Source: Zeugodacus cucurbitae (Eukaryota > Arthropoda > Insecta > Diptera > Tephritidae). From it: 64,000 nucleotides of DNA. Under the pieces are notes generated by a model. The model was not told the DNA's origin. It did no database searches and saw only the letters and a program-made list of their open reading frames with translations. Positions within the stretch are counted from its first letter, which is position 1. Every line of letters starts with the position of its first letter. Positions 1-9,150 of this stretch are shown here, one piece after another. The DNA lies in assembly GCF_028554725.1 (NCBI RefSeq), contig NC_071671.1, positions 54,640,501 to 54,704,500 of the forward strand, in the 5' to 3' direction. A program made the position numbers and the translations under genes.

Positions 1-951
1 AATGTTGTCTTCCAAAGCTGGAATAGTTGCTGGCTTATTTCTGTAGACTTTAGACTTGACGTAGCCCCACAAAAAATAGTCTAAAGGCGTTAAATCGCAT
101 GATCTTGGTGGCCAACTTACGGGTCCATTTCTTGAGATGAATTGTTCTCCGAAGTTTTCCCTCAAAATGGCCATAGAATCGCGAGCTGTGTGGCATGTAG
201 CGCCATCTTGTTGAAACCACATGTCAACCAAGTTCAGTTCTTCCATTTTTGGCAACAAAAAGTTTGTTAGCATCGAACGATAGCGATCGCCATTCACCGT
301 AACGTTGCGTCCAACAGCATCTTTGAAAAAATACGGTCCAATGATTCCACCAGCGTACAAACCACACCAAACAGTGCATTTTTCGGGATGCATGGGCAGT
401 TCTTGAACGGCTTCTGGTTGCTCTTCACCCCAAATGCGGTAATTTACGTAGCCATTCAACCAGAAATGAGCCTCATCGCTGAACAAAATTTGTCGATAAA
501 AAAGCGGATTTTCTGCCAACTTTTCTAGGGCCCATTCACTGAAAATTCGACGTTGTGGCAGATCGTTCGGCTTCAGTTCTTGCACGAGCTGTATTTTATA
601 CGGTTTTACACCAAGATCTTTGCGTAAAATCTTCCATGTGGTCGAATAACACAAACCCAATTGCTGCGAACGGCGACGAATCGACATTTCACGGTCTTCA
701 GCCACACTCTCAGAAACAGACGCAATATTCTCTTCTGTACGCACTGTACGCATTCGTGTGGTTGGTTTAATGTCCAATAAAGTAAACTGAGTGCGAAACT
801 TGGTCACAATCGCATTAATTGTTTGCTCACTTGGTCGATTATGTAGACCATAAATCGGACGTAAAGCGCGAAACACATTTCGAACCGAACACTGATTTTG
901 GTAATAAAATTCAATGATTTGCAAGCGTTGCTCGTTAGTAAGTCTATTCAT
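1..951 (-). CDS. DD41D (rosa-like) Tc1/mariner transposase, runs off left edge
   Basis: Cut-and-paste transposase of the IS630-Tc1-mariner superfamily. The ATG is at 951 and 317 codons read without a stop to base 1, so the C-terminus lies outside the window. Residues 1-60 form the N-terminal helix-turn-helix-type region (begins MNRLTNEQRLQIIEFYYQ). The catalytic domain shows Asp159 (FSDEAHFW), Asp249 (QQDGATCH) and Asp291 (LTPLDYF). There are 41 residues between the second and third Asp, which defines the DD41D group (rosa). Against the sibling at 55368-56313 this copy lacks three residues (KQN) and has Tyr for Cys after residue 170, an in-frame 9-bp deletion. All catalytic Asp residues and the whole frame survive. 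The shared 5' end is base-for-base identical between the copies, which implies recent movement. Activity is unproven because the 3' end and the three-residue loss cannot be judged here. Confidence 0.9.
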   Translation of the reverse strand, partial: MNRLTNEQRLQIIEFYYQNQCSVRNVFRALRPIYGLHNRPSEQTINAIVTKFRTQFTLLDIKPTTRMRTVRTEENIASVSESVAEDREMSIRRRSQQLGLCYSTTWKILRKDLGVKPYKIQLVQELKPNDLPQRRIFSEWALEKLAENPLFYRQILFSDEAHFWLNGYVNYRIWGEEQPEAVQELPMHPEKCTVWCGLYAGGIIGPYFFKDAVGRNVTVNGDRYRSMLTNFLLPKMEELNLVDMWFQQDGATCHTARDSMAILRENFGEQFISRNGPVSWPPRSCDLTPLDYFLWGYVKSKVYRNKPATIPALEDNI

Positions 952-1064
952 GATGAAATGTCAAAGCATACTGAGCATCTTTCTCTTTGACACCATGTCT
1001 GAAATCCCACGTGATCTGTCAAATACTAATGCATGAAAATCCTAACCTCAAAAAAATCACCCGT
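1..1064 (-). mobile_element. DD41D transposon, 5' part, in an intron of the semaphorin gene
   Basis: The element's outer end is at 1064, where the terminal sequence begins ACGGGTGATTTTTTTGAGG on the minus strand, next to a TA target dinucleotide (1065-1066). The 113-base leader between this end and the transposase ATG matches the leader of the 55368 copy exactly by eye. The other terminal repeat is outside the window. It sits downstream of the last visible Sema2a exon, transcribed in the same direction as that gene. Confidence 0.88.
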
Positions 1065-1095
1065 TATAAGTTTAATTGCCTACATTACTGGGTTA

Positions 1096-1746
1096 GGTGG
1101 GTTTCAAAATTTCACAATTTGAAAAAACTTTTGTCTCATTAAATAATGAAGTATGTGTAAAATATTCTCTAAAAATTTCAAACCGATTCGAATAAAATTC
1201 TAAGAGATAAAAATTCACGTCACTTTGAATTTATAACTTTAAACGCGTTAATCTCAAAACTCAATTTTTTAATTTGGTGGACATGATGTCTCGAAAAGGT
1301 ATGAGGCGATTTTGTTCAAATTTTGCTCACATCTTTGATGCAACATTAACTATTTATTGAAGGAAGGATTTTTATTTTTTTATAATAACTATTTTTTGAG
1401 GCAATATATGGCGAAAATTTAAAAAATAAAATGAGGTTTTTAGTTCAAGGTCTGCCAAAAATTAAAATTTTTATATTTTTGTTTTCCTTTGTTCATTAAC
1501 TAGATTTATTCATGTACTATCAAACTATTTTTGATTTATTGATTTTAGATTAGCTAATAATGAGTTATGCTGTGCATGGCGAGAGCATTTTTTTATGACG
1601 TCATGGTAGATGACGTGCCAACGACTGAGTTTTCGGAATTAAAAAAAATCACAAAATTCTGTTTAAATATGTATCTTTGAGATGAAATTAAATGAAATAT
1701 ATGAAAAAAAAATAAAAATACCTTTTTTTAACCTCTAAAACCCACG
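1096..1746. mobile_element. MITE, GTGGGTTT family, copy 1
   Basis: Non-coding element flanked by TA on both sides. The ends are short inverted repeats: GGTGGGTTTC on the left, and CGTGGGTTTT when the right end is read in reverse. The interior shares long stretches with copy 2 (59730-60155), for example around 'ggtggacatgatgtctcgaa' and 'caacgactgagttttcggaa', and weaker ones with copy 3 (61803-62519). No transposase frame is present. The TA flank suggests a Tc1/mariner-type mobiliser; this is inference. It starts 30 bases from the DD41D end. Confidence 0.6.
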
Positions 1747-4283
1747 TAAGCAATATTTTTATGACATAAATAATATTCAGAATTTCTAACATAAGATCAA
1801 TGAGATCTAATGTAGGCTGAAAATATTTTTTAAAAATGAAATTTTTTATTTCATATTGTTAACTTAATTGTCTCTTGAAATTTGTGCTGTCATTTCAAGG
1901 TTAACTTTTTCATCCGAAAACTGATATTTTTTATTTAAACTCAGTTTTTTGTACGAATAATATGAAATTTTGGGAATTTTGTATAATTTTATAACTGGAT
2001 TTATATGGAAATGTTATATATGAAAATTGAAATCTTCAAATTGTTTCTTACTTTAAATAAAACGGTTTCTGAAATTCATAAAATTTCCCAAAATATTATC
2101 AGAACAATAAACGAAAGGTAAATTTTTACCCACTTTTCAAACAGTCTGCGAATGTACTACAGGGCGTATGAGTAACATGACTTTTATGAGTCTCATATCA
2201 ATGAACTAATTTTGGCTCACAAAGCAATATATTTTGTTTAAATGATTTATAAAAGTATAGATTAACATAATTTCGTCTTTCGAAGCCGAAATGGAATTTT
2301 TACAAACCTTTATACTACCTACATTATGTTCTAACATTCTAAAATTTTCCACTCATATTTCCCAAAAACCTCAAGAACACTGCGTAGAAGCAACCGCAAT
2401 CAAATTTCACTCCGTTGATGTGCCTTTTTCAGCGCCAAAATATATAGAGCGAAACAAAGTAAAAGGACATGCATTGTTGTTGCCAACAACACCAACTACT
2501 CACTCAGGCACTCAATGTGGTTGGTTTTGGTTGTGTGTATGTGTGTGTGAGTGCGTTAAGGGGCATAATAAAGTAGGCGCAAACTAAGTATTACTATTAA
2601 GTACGCCAAAAACCATGAGTCACACAGGACAACTAATGCTTGCGTCGAGCTGTTAAGCTGAATATCTTACGAGCTGCCTATTTTTTTGCGCTTTTATTTG
2701 TTGTTGTTATGTTTGCAATGTGTTTGCATGCAGTTGAATTTTGATGGTTATGTTGAAATCTATAGGGAGTTTAAAATGTACGAAAACCATTTCGCTTTTA
2801 AATTTTTATGTACACGATGGGGCAGTAAGGTATACTTTCACAAATTTACCGTTAAGTAGATAATGCTATTATTTGGGGTACAATGGGCGAATGGTGGAGT
2901 GGATAGATATTTTTAGAGGTGGAAATAGAATGCTGACTATGATGTTGGTAGGAACAAAACTGTTTCGATGTGAAAAACTAACTTTATTTATATTTTTTGA
3001 ATAAGTAAACAGTTAGATAGGTCAAATATCCCGTTAGTGTCCATGTTTACTACTTTGCATCGGTACATATTTGTATATGTATAATTTTAGTTCATTAACT
3101 TCTTCTAAAGGCATAAAACCATATGCGGCCCCTAAATGTATGCTAAATTATTTTCCTTACTCCGAATATTACCAACTTTTTTTTTTGGATTTCTCGTATA
3201 TATAGAAAACTCTGTCGAAAAACTTTAGGATGTACAGCTGAGTTTGATAAAAATCTATTTTATAATAGTTCGTTGAAATAAAGAGAAACCTAATTATATA
3301 TATATATATATTGCGCCTAAAGGTATGCTACACTACTTTTCTTCACTCATATTATTTCTGACGCATAAACTAGACTAACTAACCGAAAAATATATGTAGA
3401 CTTTGTGCGTCAAGGTTAGACATGCTTCTGTTTTCATATCTGAGCTGAAGAGCCTGAAAGTATACTTCTCAAAACAAGCAAAATGGCTTCAAATGGTCTA
3501 CAGCAATAGCACTGTCGCAAATATAGTGCCTGGAGACAATAAACACATGCAAATGTTTATTCCAAATGCAATTTTTAGTTGTTTGTGTCCGCCACATCAT
3601 TTTGGATTTGTGGCTATTTGTATCGCTTGGGACGCATTTTCATTAAAAATGTATGTAATTTCGCTACGAGTTTATTTTATTATTTTTTGCACAATTTTCA
3701 TTCGTTTTTTTCACGCAGTTTTTCTACGATATATAAGTTGTGTGATTGTGGCAAAATTTAGTCCGCTGCTCATAAATCTCTAGTGCTTATGTCAACCGCT
3801 CAGCTGCAGTCTCAGCTGTGCTCAACATTGTTTTTTACTCACTCTCTCTCAACTAAACGCGAGTAAGCTTGCCCTTAGCGGTTCGTATTAATAAATAACT
3901 AATATTTTGTGTTTGGAACAGTTACTGTTGCACACTTTTAGGCATATTAGCTGGCAGTCAACGGTGAATTTGATATTTTGTTTGTCATAGATTTATTTCC
4001 CTTTTTTCATATTTTTTTTTGCGCAGAAGTATTAACTTGTTTGTCAACAGCTTAGCGCTTGCGGAATGAACTGTGAATACCAACCACTACTAATGCATAC
4101 GTTTAGGCGCAGCAGCCTAAAACATCCATCAATTTATAATTATGACTTTAAGTGCGGCGAAAAGTCGCCACGGTCATATTTTACTAAATTTTTTATGTCA
4201 TTTGCTTTATTCCATCAGCTAATAACTGTGTTTTTTTTATGATAACTGTAATCTGTATGCTATATATATATAGTAGTACTTAC
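1747..4283. other. Semaphorin intron sequence, no exon found
   Basis: This stretch follows the 4284-4335 exon on the minus strand. I looked for the next sema-domain exon (a Cys-rich stretch is expected) and did not find it, so the intron continues past the left edge. It contains a GT-rich run at 2525-2555, an alternating TA tract at 3293-3312, and two diverged copies of a 'cctaaaNgtatgcta' segment about 190 bases apart (near 3126 and 3315). No supported gene. Confidence 0.5.
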
Positions 4284-4335
4284 ATCGCATTGTGATGACG
4301 AAATATTTTTGAGGTTCAAACGGAATACGCGATCC
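4284..4335 (-). CDS. Sema2a: Semaphorin-2A exon (sema domain, second visible exon)
   Basis: A 52-base exon read on the minus strand. The acceptor is ...tctccacag|G at 4335 and the donor GAT|gtaagt at 4284. It completes the split Met codon from the previous exon and encodes DRVFRLNLKNISSSQCD, ending in phase 0. Together with the upstream exon it gives YVGAMDRVFRLNL, the first blade of the semaphorin beta-propeller, with an N-glycosylation sequon (NIS). Class-2 semaphorins are secreted axon-guidance ligands for plexin B. The Sema2a-type wording fits better than Sema2b or transmembrane class 1, but this is from memory of the family, not a search. The next exon is not in the window. Confidence 0.85.
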
Positions 4336-4583
4336 CTGTGGAGACATAAAAATCAGTTAATATCGTTAAAAACCAATAAATCGCCGGCGCTGCGGTCGCT
4401 GCTGAGCTTTTTGAGGATTTCTGTTGCATAAAAAGTGTTGTTAAAACTTTGATATTGCGAAGTGGGAGACCTATTTTTTTTATAAATAAAAATAATGTTT
4501 GTGTAAAACTAAAACATAAAAACTCAACAACAATCCACAATGCGGCGATTTTTTTGGTTTTTTTTTTTTCAAATTTCACTTAC
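4336..4583 (-). other. Short Sema2a intron (248 bases)
   Basis: Intron between the two visible semaphorin exons. Minus-strand donor gtaagtg and acceptor tttttatgtctccacag. It splits a Met codon after its second base (AT|G). An open frame on the minus strand here (4316-4579) is partly intron and is not a protein. Confidence 0.82.
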
Positions 4584-4671
4584 ATGGCGCCCACGTAGAG
4601 CGTGTCCTTCTCCTCATCCATATGGAAAGTGCGATAATATAATTTGCCACAGTTGAATTCGCGTACATGAT
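4584..4671 (-). CDS. Sema2a: Semaphorin-2A exon (start of sema domain, first visible exon)
   Basis: An 88-base exon on the minus strand. Acceptor ccattttttcag|AT and donor GCCAT|gtaagtg. The frame starts by completing a codon with 'AT' (probably Asp or Asn) and then encodes HVREFNCGKLYYRTFHMDEE followed by KDTLYVGA. This is the conserved entry to the sema domain: the Cys in FNCGKLYYR and the LYVGAMDR strand are hallmarks of secreted class-2 semaphorins. The exon is too short and too split to appear as a long open frame. Signal peptide and upstream exons were not found, so the intron to its right (higher coordinates) must be long or leave the window. The gene is likely regulated from a promoter beyond the visible sequence. 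Confidence 0.87.
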
Positions 4672-5240
4672 CTGAAAAAATGGAAAACAAAAAAAATTAA
4701 ATTAATGTATACATAATAGTAATTTAGTAATGCTAATTTATGAGCTTTCAAAGCTTTGTAGTTAGTATTGTAAATTATATAATAAATAAGAGTATTTGAC
4801 TATTTTTTTATAAACTGTTTTTATGATGTTATATTATGAATATTTGTTCGCCATTTAATTTGTTGTATTAAACAATCATTTGTTCGTTAGATGGCGCTGT
4901 GTTCGAAATATGTGTAAAGATCGATTTTGTTTCTAGTATTAATAATTATTAAATTAAGTTGGTTATCTGGTAACTCAGAAATAATTCTTTGATTAGCCTA
5001 ATAAGAATAAATATTTTGAGCCATTATTTTTTCCCGACACTCGAAATATATCGAAAAAGGCTTAAGCTTTAAAAAATCTAATTTTTGGACAAAGATGATT
5101 TAAACCATAATAGATAAAGGTAATATAAGATCTTGACCAATTGACTTCATTGCTTGGAATCCGTAGGTATCTGTTATAGAAAATATTAGACATCCAGATA
5201 TCAAGATTATCTCTTAGCTTCGGAGTGTTGGCTTCATATA
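4672..5240. other. Intronic sequence, nothing recognised
   Basis: AT-rich sequence immediately upstream (in gene direction) of the first visible semaphorin exon. The pyrimidine tract of that exon's acceptor lies at 4672-4690. No open frame, repeat or element that I recognise until the mariner relic begins at 5241. Confidence 0.5.
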
Positions 5241-6235
5241 TTAGGTTGTCTAGTATCCCCCTTCCGCTTTTTTGCTCTTTATTTAATGTTTTATAAATAG
5301 TGTTACCGTCTATACGGCAACTTCATAGTACCCCCCTCGTAGAAGCGTTATTCGCCTCGTTATTTTCAAAGAACTCGGACAAAAGCCTTTTTTGAGTTCA
5401 ACTATGAACCAGCATGGGCCGCCATGGACAGCAACAACATAACTTGGCGCTCCCATCCGAACTCCCGTAGCTTCTGTCAAGTCATCAACGAAGTGTGTGA
5501 TCTGGTGTTGCACTGGTGGAACACTACACCTTTCCTGTGGCCAATTCTGGACGCTTCTGGTCGATCGCCTACTTCAAGCGGTCCAGTTGTTCGCAGTAGA
5601 TGGTAAAATTAAGCATCTTGCCATATGGGAGCACCTCATATTCCCTTTCAATCCCACCAAACACACAGCAAATTATTATTTGGGACGATTCCCCGGTCTT
5701 CGACCACGACTGTTTACGCTTTATATTGCCGTATGTTATCCATTTTTCGTCGCCAGTCACCATCCGCTTCAAAAATGGGTGGAGTTCTTACCGTAGCATA
5801 TCGCAGACGTTGATTCGGCCCAGAAGGTTTTTTTTTTGCGTCAAATCATGCGGCACCCAAACATCAAAGCTTTTTTGTGTATCCAGCCTTCTGCAGATAG
5901 TTTAAAATGGTTTGGTGGCTAACTCCTATCTTCTGGGCGAAGGCGCGATATGCCACTTGCCGGTCTAACTCAATATTTTCGATGATTTGATCGGTATTCG
6001 TCGTCACAGGTCTTCCGCCGGCTGGCTTATCCATGGTGTCATTTTCAACCATTCTGCATCGTCGAAAATATTCCTTCGCAGTTCGAAGTAAAAAGTACCA
6101 TCCCCCAAAACACCAATAATTTCACGGAACTTTTCTCGAGCGGATTTGCCTTTAACGAAGGAAAACTTCTAAAATAGCGCGAATTACGGCGTAGCGTAGT
6201 TTCTTTAAGTTCACTGTGTCACAAAAATTCTTGAT
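5241..6235 (-). pseudogene. Mariner transposase relic (DD34D, mellifera-like)
   Basis: A decayed mariner read leftward. Recognisable pieces in order are MDKPAGGRPVTTNTDQIIEN with GVSHQTILNYLQKAGYTKKL (5867-6040; helix-turn-helix domain), then MVTGDEKWITYGNIKRKQSW (about 5772-5700; first catalytic Asp in TGDE), then a changed 'HQCNTRSHTSL' where HQDNARPHTSL is expected (near 5500). Frames shift several times and stops interrupt them. The plus-coordinate left end reads TTAGGTTG, a mariner terminal repeat next to TA; the other terminal repeat is gone. Same family as 30237-31350, but independently decayed. Non-functional. Confidence 0.85.
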
Positions 6236-8215
6236 AAGCGCCAATGATGCAAGAAAATTTTAAGAAAAACAAATTTTAAATTTTCTTATTATCAATTAAT
6301 TATTTAGAAAAGAAATGATAAAAAAGTAGAGAAAAGCAGCAGGGAACCATTCATGATGTCACAGTGAAGAATGAAATGGTAAAAGAAAAAAACTATTTTT
6401 AAGGTTAGGTTGCAAATTTATTGGTTTCTTATTTGAGTTTGCTGTCAACCACTTTTTTTAGAATTTTAATATTCATATTTTCATGAATTTTATATTTGAA
6501 AAAAGTTTTTTAAAGCAAAAAAGTTCAAAGAGTATATCTAATAAATATATTCCCTTGAAACACAACAGAACTTTTTAATATTCGAAGGTAAATAAATTTG
6601 TTAATAAAAAGTCCTTTATTCCGCTGAAAAAAATATCCCAAAGTATTGCAGTTCAGCTTTCCAAAGCAAACTGTTATATGATATGGTACTCCTGGCGAAT
6701 ATATTTTGGCCAACAAAACCAACAAGAAGAACTAGAAAATATTGCTACAGGAAAATAAACGATTTGAATGCTTTTAACAATAAATGAGTTAAGGATGCGC
6801 CGATAGCTAGCAAAGCGACCAAAAACCAACTAGTTTGAAGCAAAAAAAGTAACAAAATCCATACAGCGTTGTAGGCAGGCAGGCATAGCGGGAGGTCAAA
6901 CGTATTCAAAGCGCTGACCATTCATTGATTTTGAGAGCACAACCAAATATTTTATTTCACTATATTTTCGTATGTTACAATATTTTTGCCAATCCACAGC
7001 ACATAACGGTATTTGTATATAAATATTTGTAGTGTATGTGAAATGAAAAATTGATATGCTCCTGCCTGCCAGTTCGTTTGTAAATGAATATGCCCGTCAA
7101 CGCTGTTAGAATAGTCGTAATGGTATTGTATTTCAATACATATGAGTACATATGTGCTGAAAATGTTAACAGTAGAAGCGCCGCCGCCGGTATGGAGCGT
7201 AAAATAAAATATTGCCAAATGAAAACGAGTTGCAGGCGGCAGTAATAGTGGGGAGGAGAGGCGCAGAAAGAGACGGTACATAAAATATCTGCATTTTTAT
7301 ATTCCTTTATCATTTGTTTCTTCTGCACAAAAGGAACAAAAAGGTGCAGCAAAAGAGTGTGTATGCCGGCAGTTCATAAAAACTAACGGACTAACATGTC
7401 CCGCAAAATCGGACAGAATGAAATTGAAATTCTAATCAATTGACAAATAGCCAAAGGCATTAGTTAGAAAAATTGTATATCGCTGTGGCGTGTGTGGGAG
7501 GAAGGTTGTTAAATTGAAGAGTAAGAAAAATTGCTGTTTTTGCGCTTGAAATTTTGTTTGAGAGATTTTCTCCTTTATGTGATTGATTTAGGTTACTCAT
7601 ACGCTCTGGACATTTTATTTTTTATTGATAGGGTGTTTGGTCAAACTAAAAATTTTATGGGACGCTGCTTGAATGTGAAAATCTTTGGGTGAAATCTTAC
7701 CCACATTTACTTCTGGAATGTCCCACCTTTGAGAGATCTAGGTAAACATTTCTGGTATCTCAATTGTTTGTACATTCTCACGATATAGAACGATTTCTGC
7801 AGATTTATGTTCTAAGCGCTTTGTCGATTCTTTAATCTAAGTGAGGGAATAAAATTTTTGGAATTACAAAAGACAGTCTACTAATAGTCTAAGTGTGTTT
7901 CCTATGATGGGGAACAGCCATGCAACCTAACCTATAGGATGCATGTATACGTCTCTTCACTTAAATAAAGAAAATTTCCATGGCATATGATTCTCAAATA
8001 TGTGAGTTAAGGAGTCTGTGAGCAAGTTGGTTAATAAGAATTAGTGCATAAGTGATTTCAAAAATTATTTGGAAAATATTCTCCTTGACAAAAATTTTGT
8101 AGATTACTCATACGCCATGTTCGTGACACCTGAATGGCGCATGATTAAGCGAAATCCGTTCTTCCAGCTTGAGTATATACTAAAGTCTAATAAAATAATA
8201 ATTTTTTTTTTTAAT
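6236..8215. other. Intronic/intergenic sequence, no gene found
   Basis: No supported gene. The minus-strand frames at 6525-7352 have no family features. A solitary mariner-like TTAGGTTGCAAATTT is at about 6404. Two direct copies of an ACTCATACGC motif lie at 7592-7608 and 8103-8119 (see findings). Confidence 0.4.
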
Positions 8216-8640
8216 TTTTATACTCTCGCAACAAAGTTGCTATGAGTCTGTAAGTCATAAAACTAAATGAGTTAGATATAGGGTTATATATGCATATCAA
8301 AATGATCAGGATGACGAGTTAAAATCTGGATAACCGTCCGTCCGTCTTAATGAAACTTGGTACACATATTCCTTAGCACTTTCGGACCACTGCAACGCCC
8401 ACATAGCGAAAACCGAAAACACATAAAGTGTCATAGCTAAGGCATAAATAAAGCTATAAATGTAAAATTTGGTACAAAGGATCGCACTAGGAAGGGGGAT
8501 ATTTGGATGTAATTTTTTTGGGGAAGTGGGCATGGCCACGCCTCGAAGAGGTTTTTATATATATCTCGCAAATCAATTCAGCTATAGGAACCAAACATTC
8601 TTTTCTTTTAGCCACTTCCTTTTATAGTCCAAAACCATAG
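8216..8640 (-). repeat. DR-1 dispersed repeat, 3' part (copy A)
   Basis: Minus-oriented fragment of the DR-1 family. It starts at the conserved terminus TATACTCTCGCAAC and continues through the 'gagttagatatagggttatat' end region, the GGAC-type simple repeat (here shortened to ccgtccgtccg), and the 'gccacgcc' box. It lacks the outer 5' half and has a small deletion beside the terminus. A 77-codon frame (8306-8539) lies in the same register as frames in copies B, C and E; see findings. Its inner end abuts a mariner relic. Confidence 0.75.
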
Positions 8641-9150
8641 ACAGGAACAGTTAGCAATCACTTGGTGATATGTCCCGATTATAGGGCGAGCAAAAGAATA
8701 TCTCAAACTATCTTTCGGAGTTTCGGATAAGTAACTATCGATAGCAGTGGCTTTGTGTTGTCCTGGTAGAACGCTCTTCCTCTCACGTTGGCTAAATCTG
8801 GCCGCTTCTAGTCGTTTGCTTTCTTCGGACGGACCAAATGACCAATACAGTTCCGAATTTAGAGTTTTCTGTAGAGGAGCCGCTCATAGTTGATGATTTC
8901 CTGCCAACACCACAAAAAACACACTTTTCTGACCTTCAATTCTGGCTTGACTTCCGTTCGTGCCAGATCACCATGATTCGACCACGACCGTTTTCGCTGG
9001 ACAGTGTCTTTAGTGATACACTTTTCATCACCAGTAACCATACACTGCAGAAATACTTCGAATATGTTACGACTCAGCAGCGATTCATAAAGATAAATGC
9101 GGTCCATGACTTTCCATCGAACTTATTTATGTATTCAACCTTTTATATAA
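8641..9150 (-). pseudogene. Mariner transposase relic
   Basis: Minus-strand remnant of a mariner transposase. The clearest stretch (9107-8862) reads RIYLYESLLSRNIFE, then MVTGDEKCI (the normally invariant Trp of TGDEKW replaced by Cys), RKRSWS and WQEIINYE. Past the stop, in shifting frames, come weak matches to the catalytic core, ending with 'SPSDC' and 'LFLSM' near 8660 (normally PSDYHLFLSM). Both ends are missing. The downstream end joins DR-1 copy A directly. Confidence 0.8.

Noticed and set aside
555..770. Plus-strand 71-codon frame
   Set aside because: Antisense shadow of the DD41D transposase.
3403..3783. 126-codon plus-strand frame, Phe- and Ile-rich
   Set aside because: Starts with a non-ATG codon, overlaps another frame, and looks like translation of AT-rich intron.
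5424..5905. Several overlapping plus-strand frames of about 60-100 codons
   Set aside because: Antisense shadows of the mariner relic at 5241-6235.
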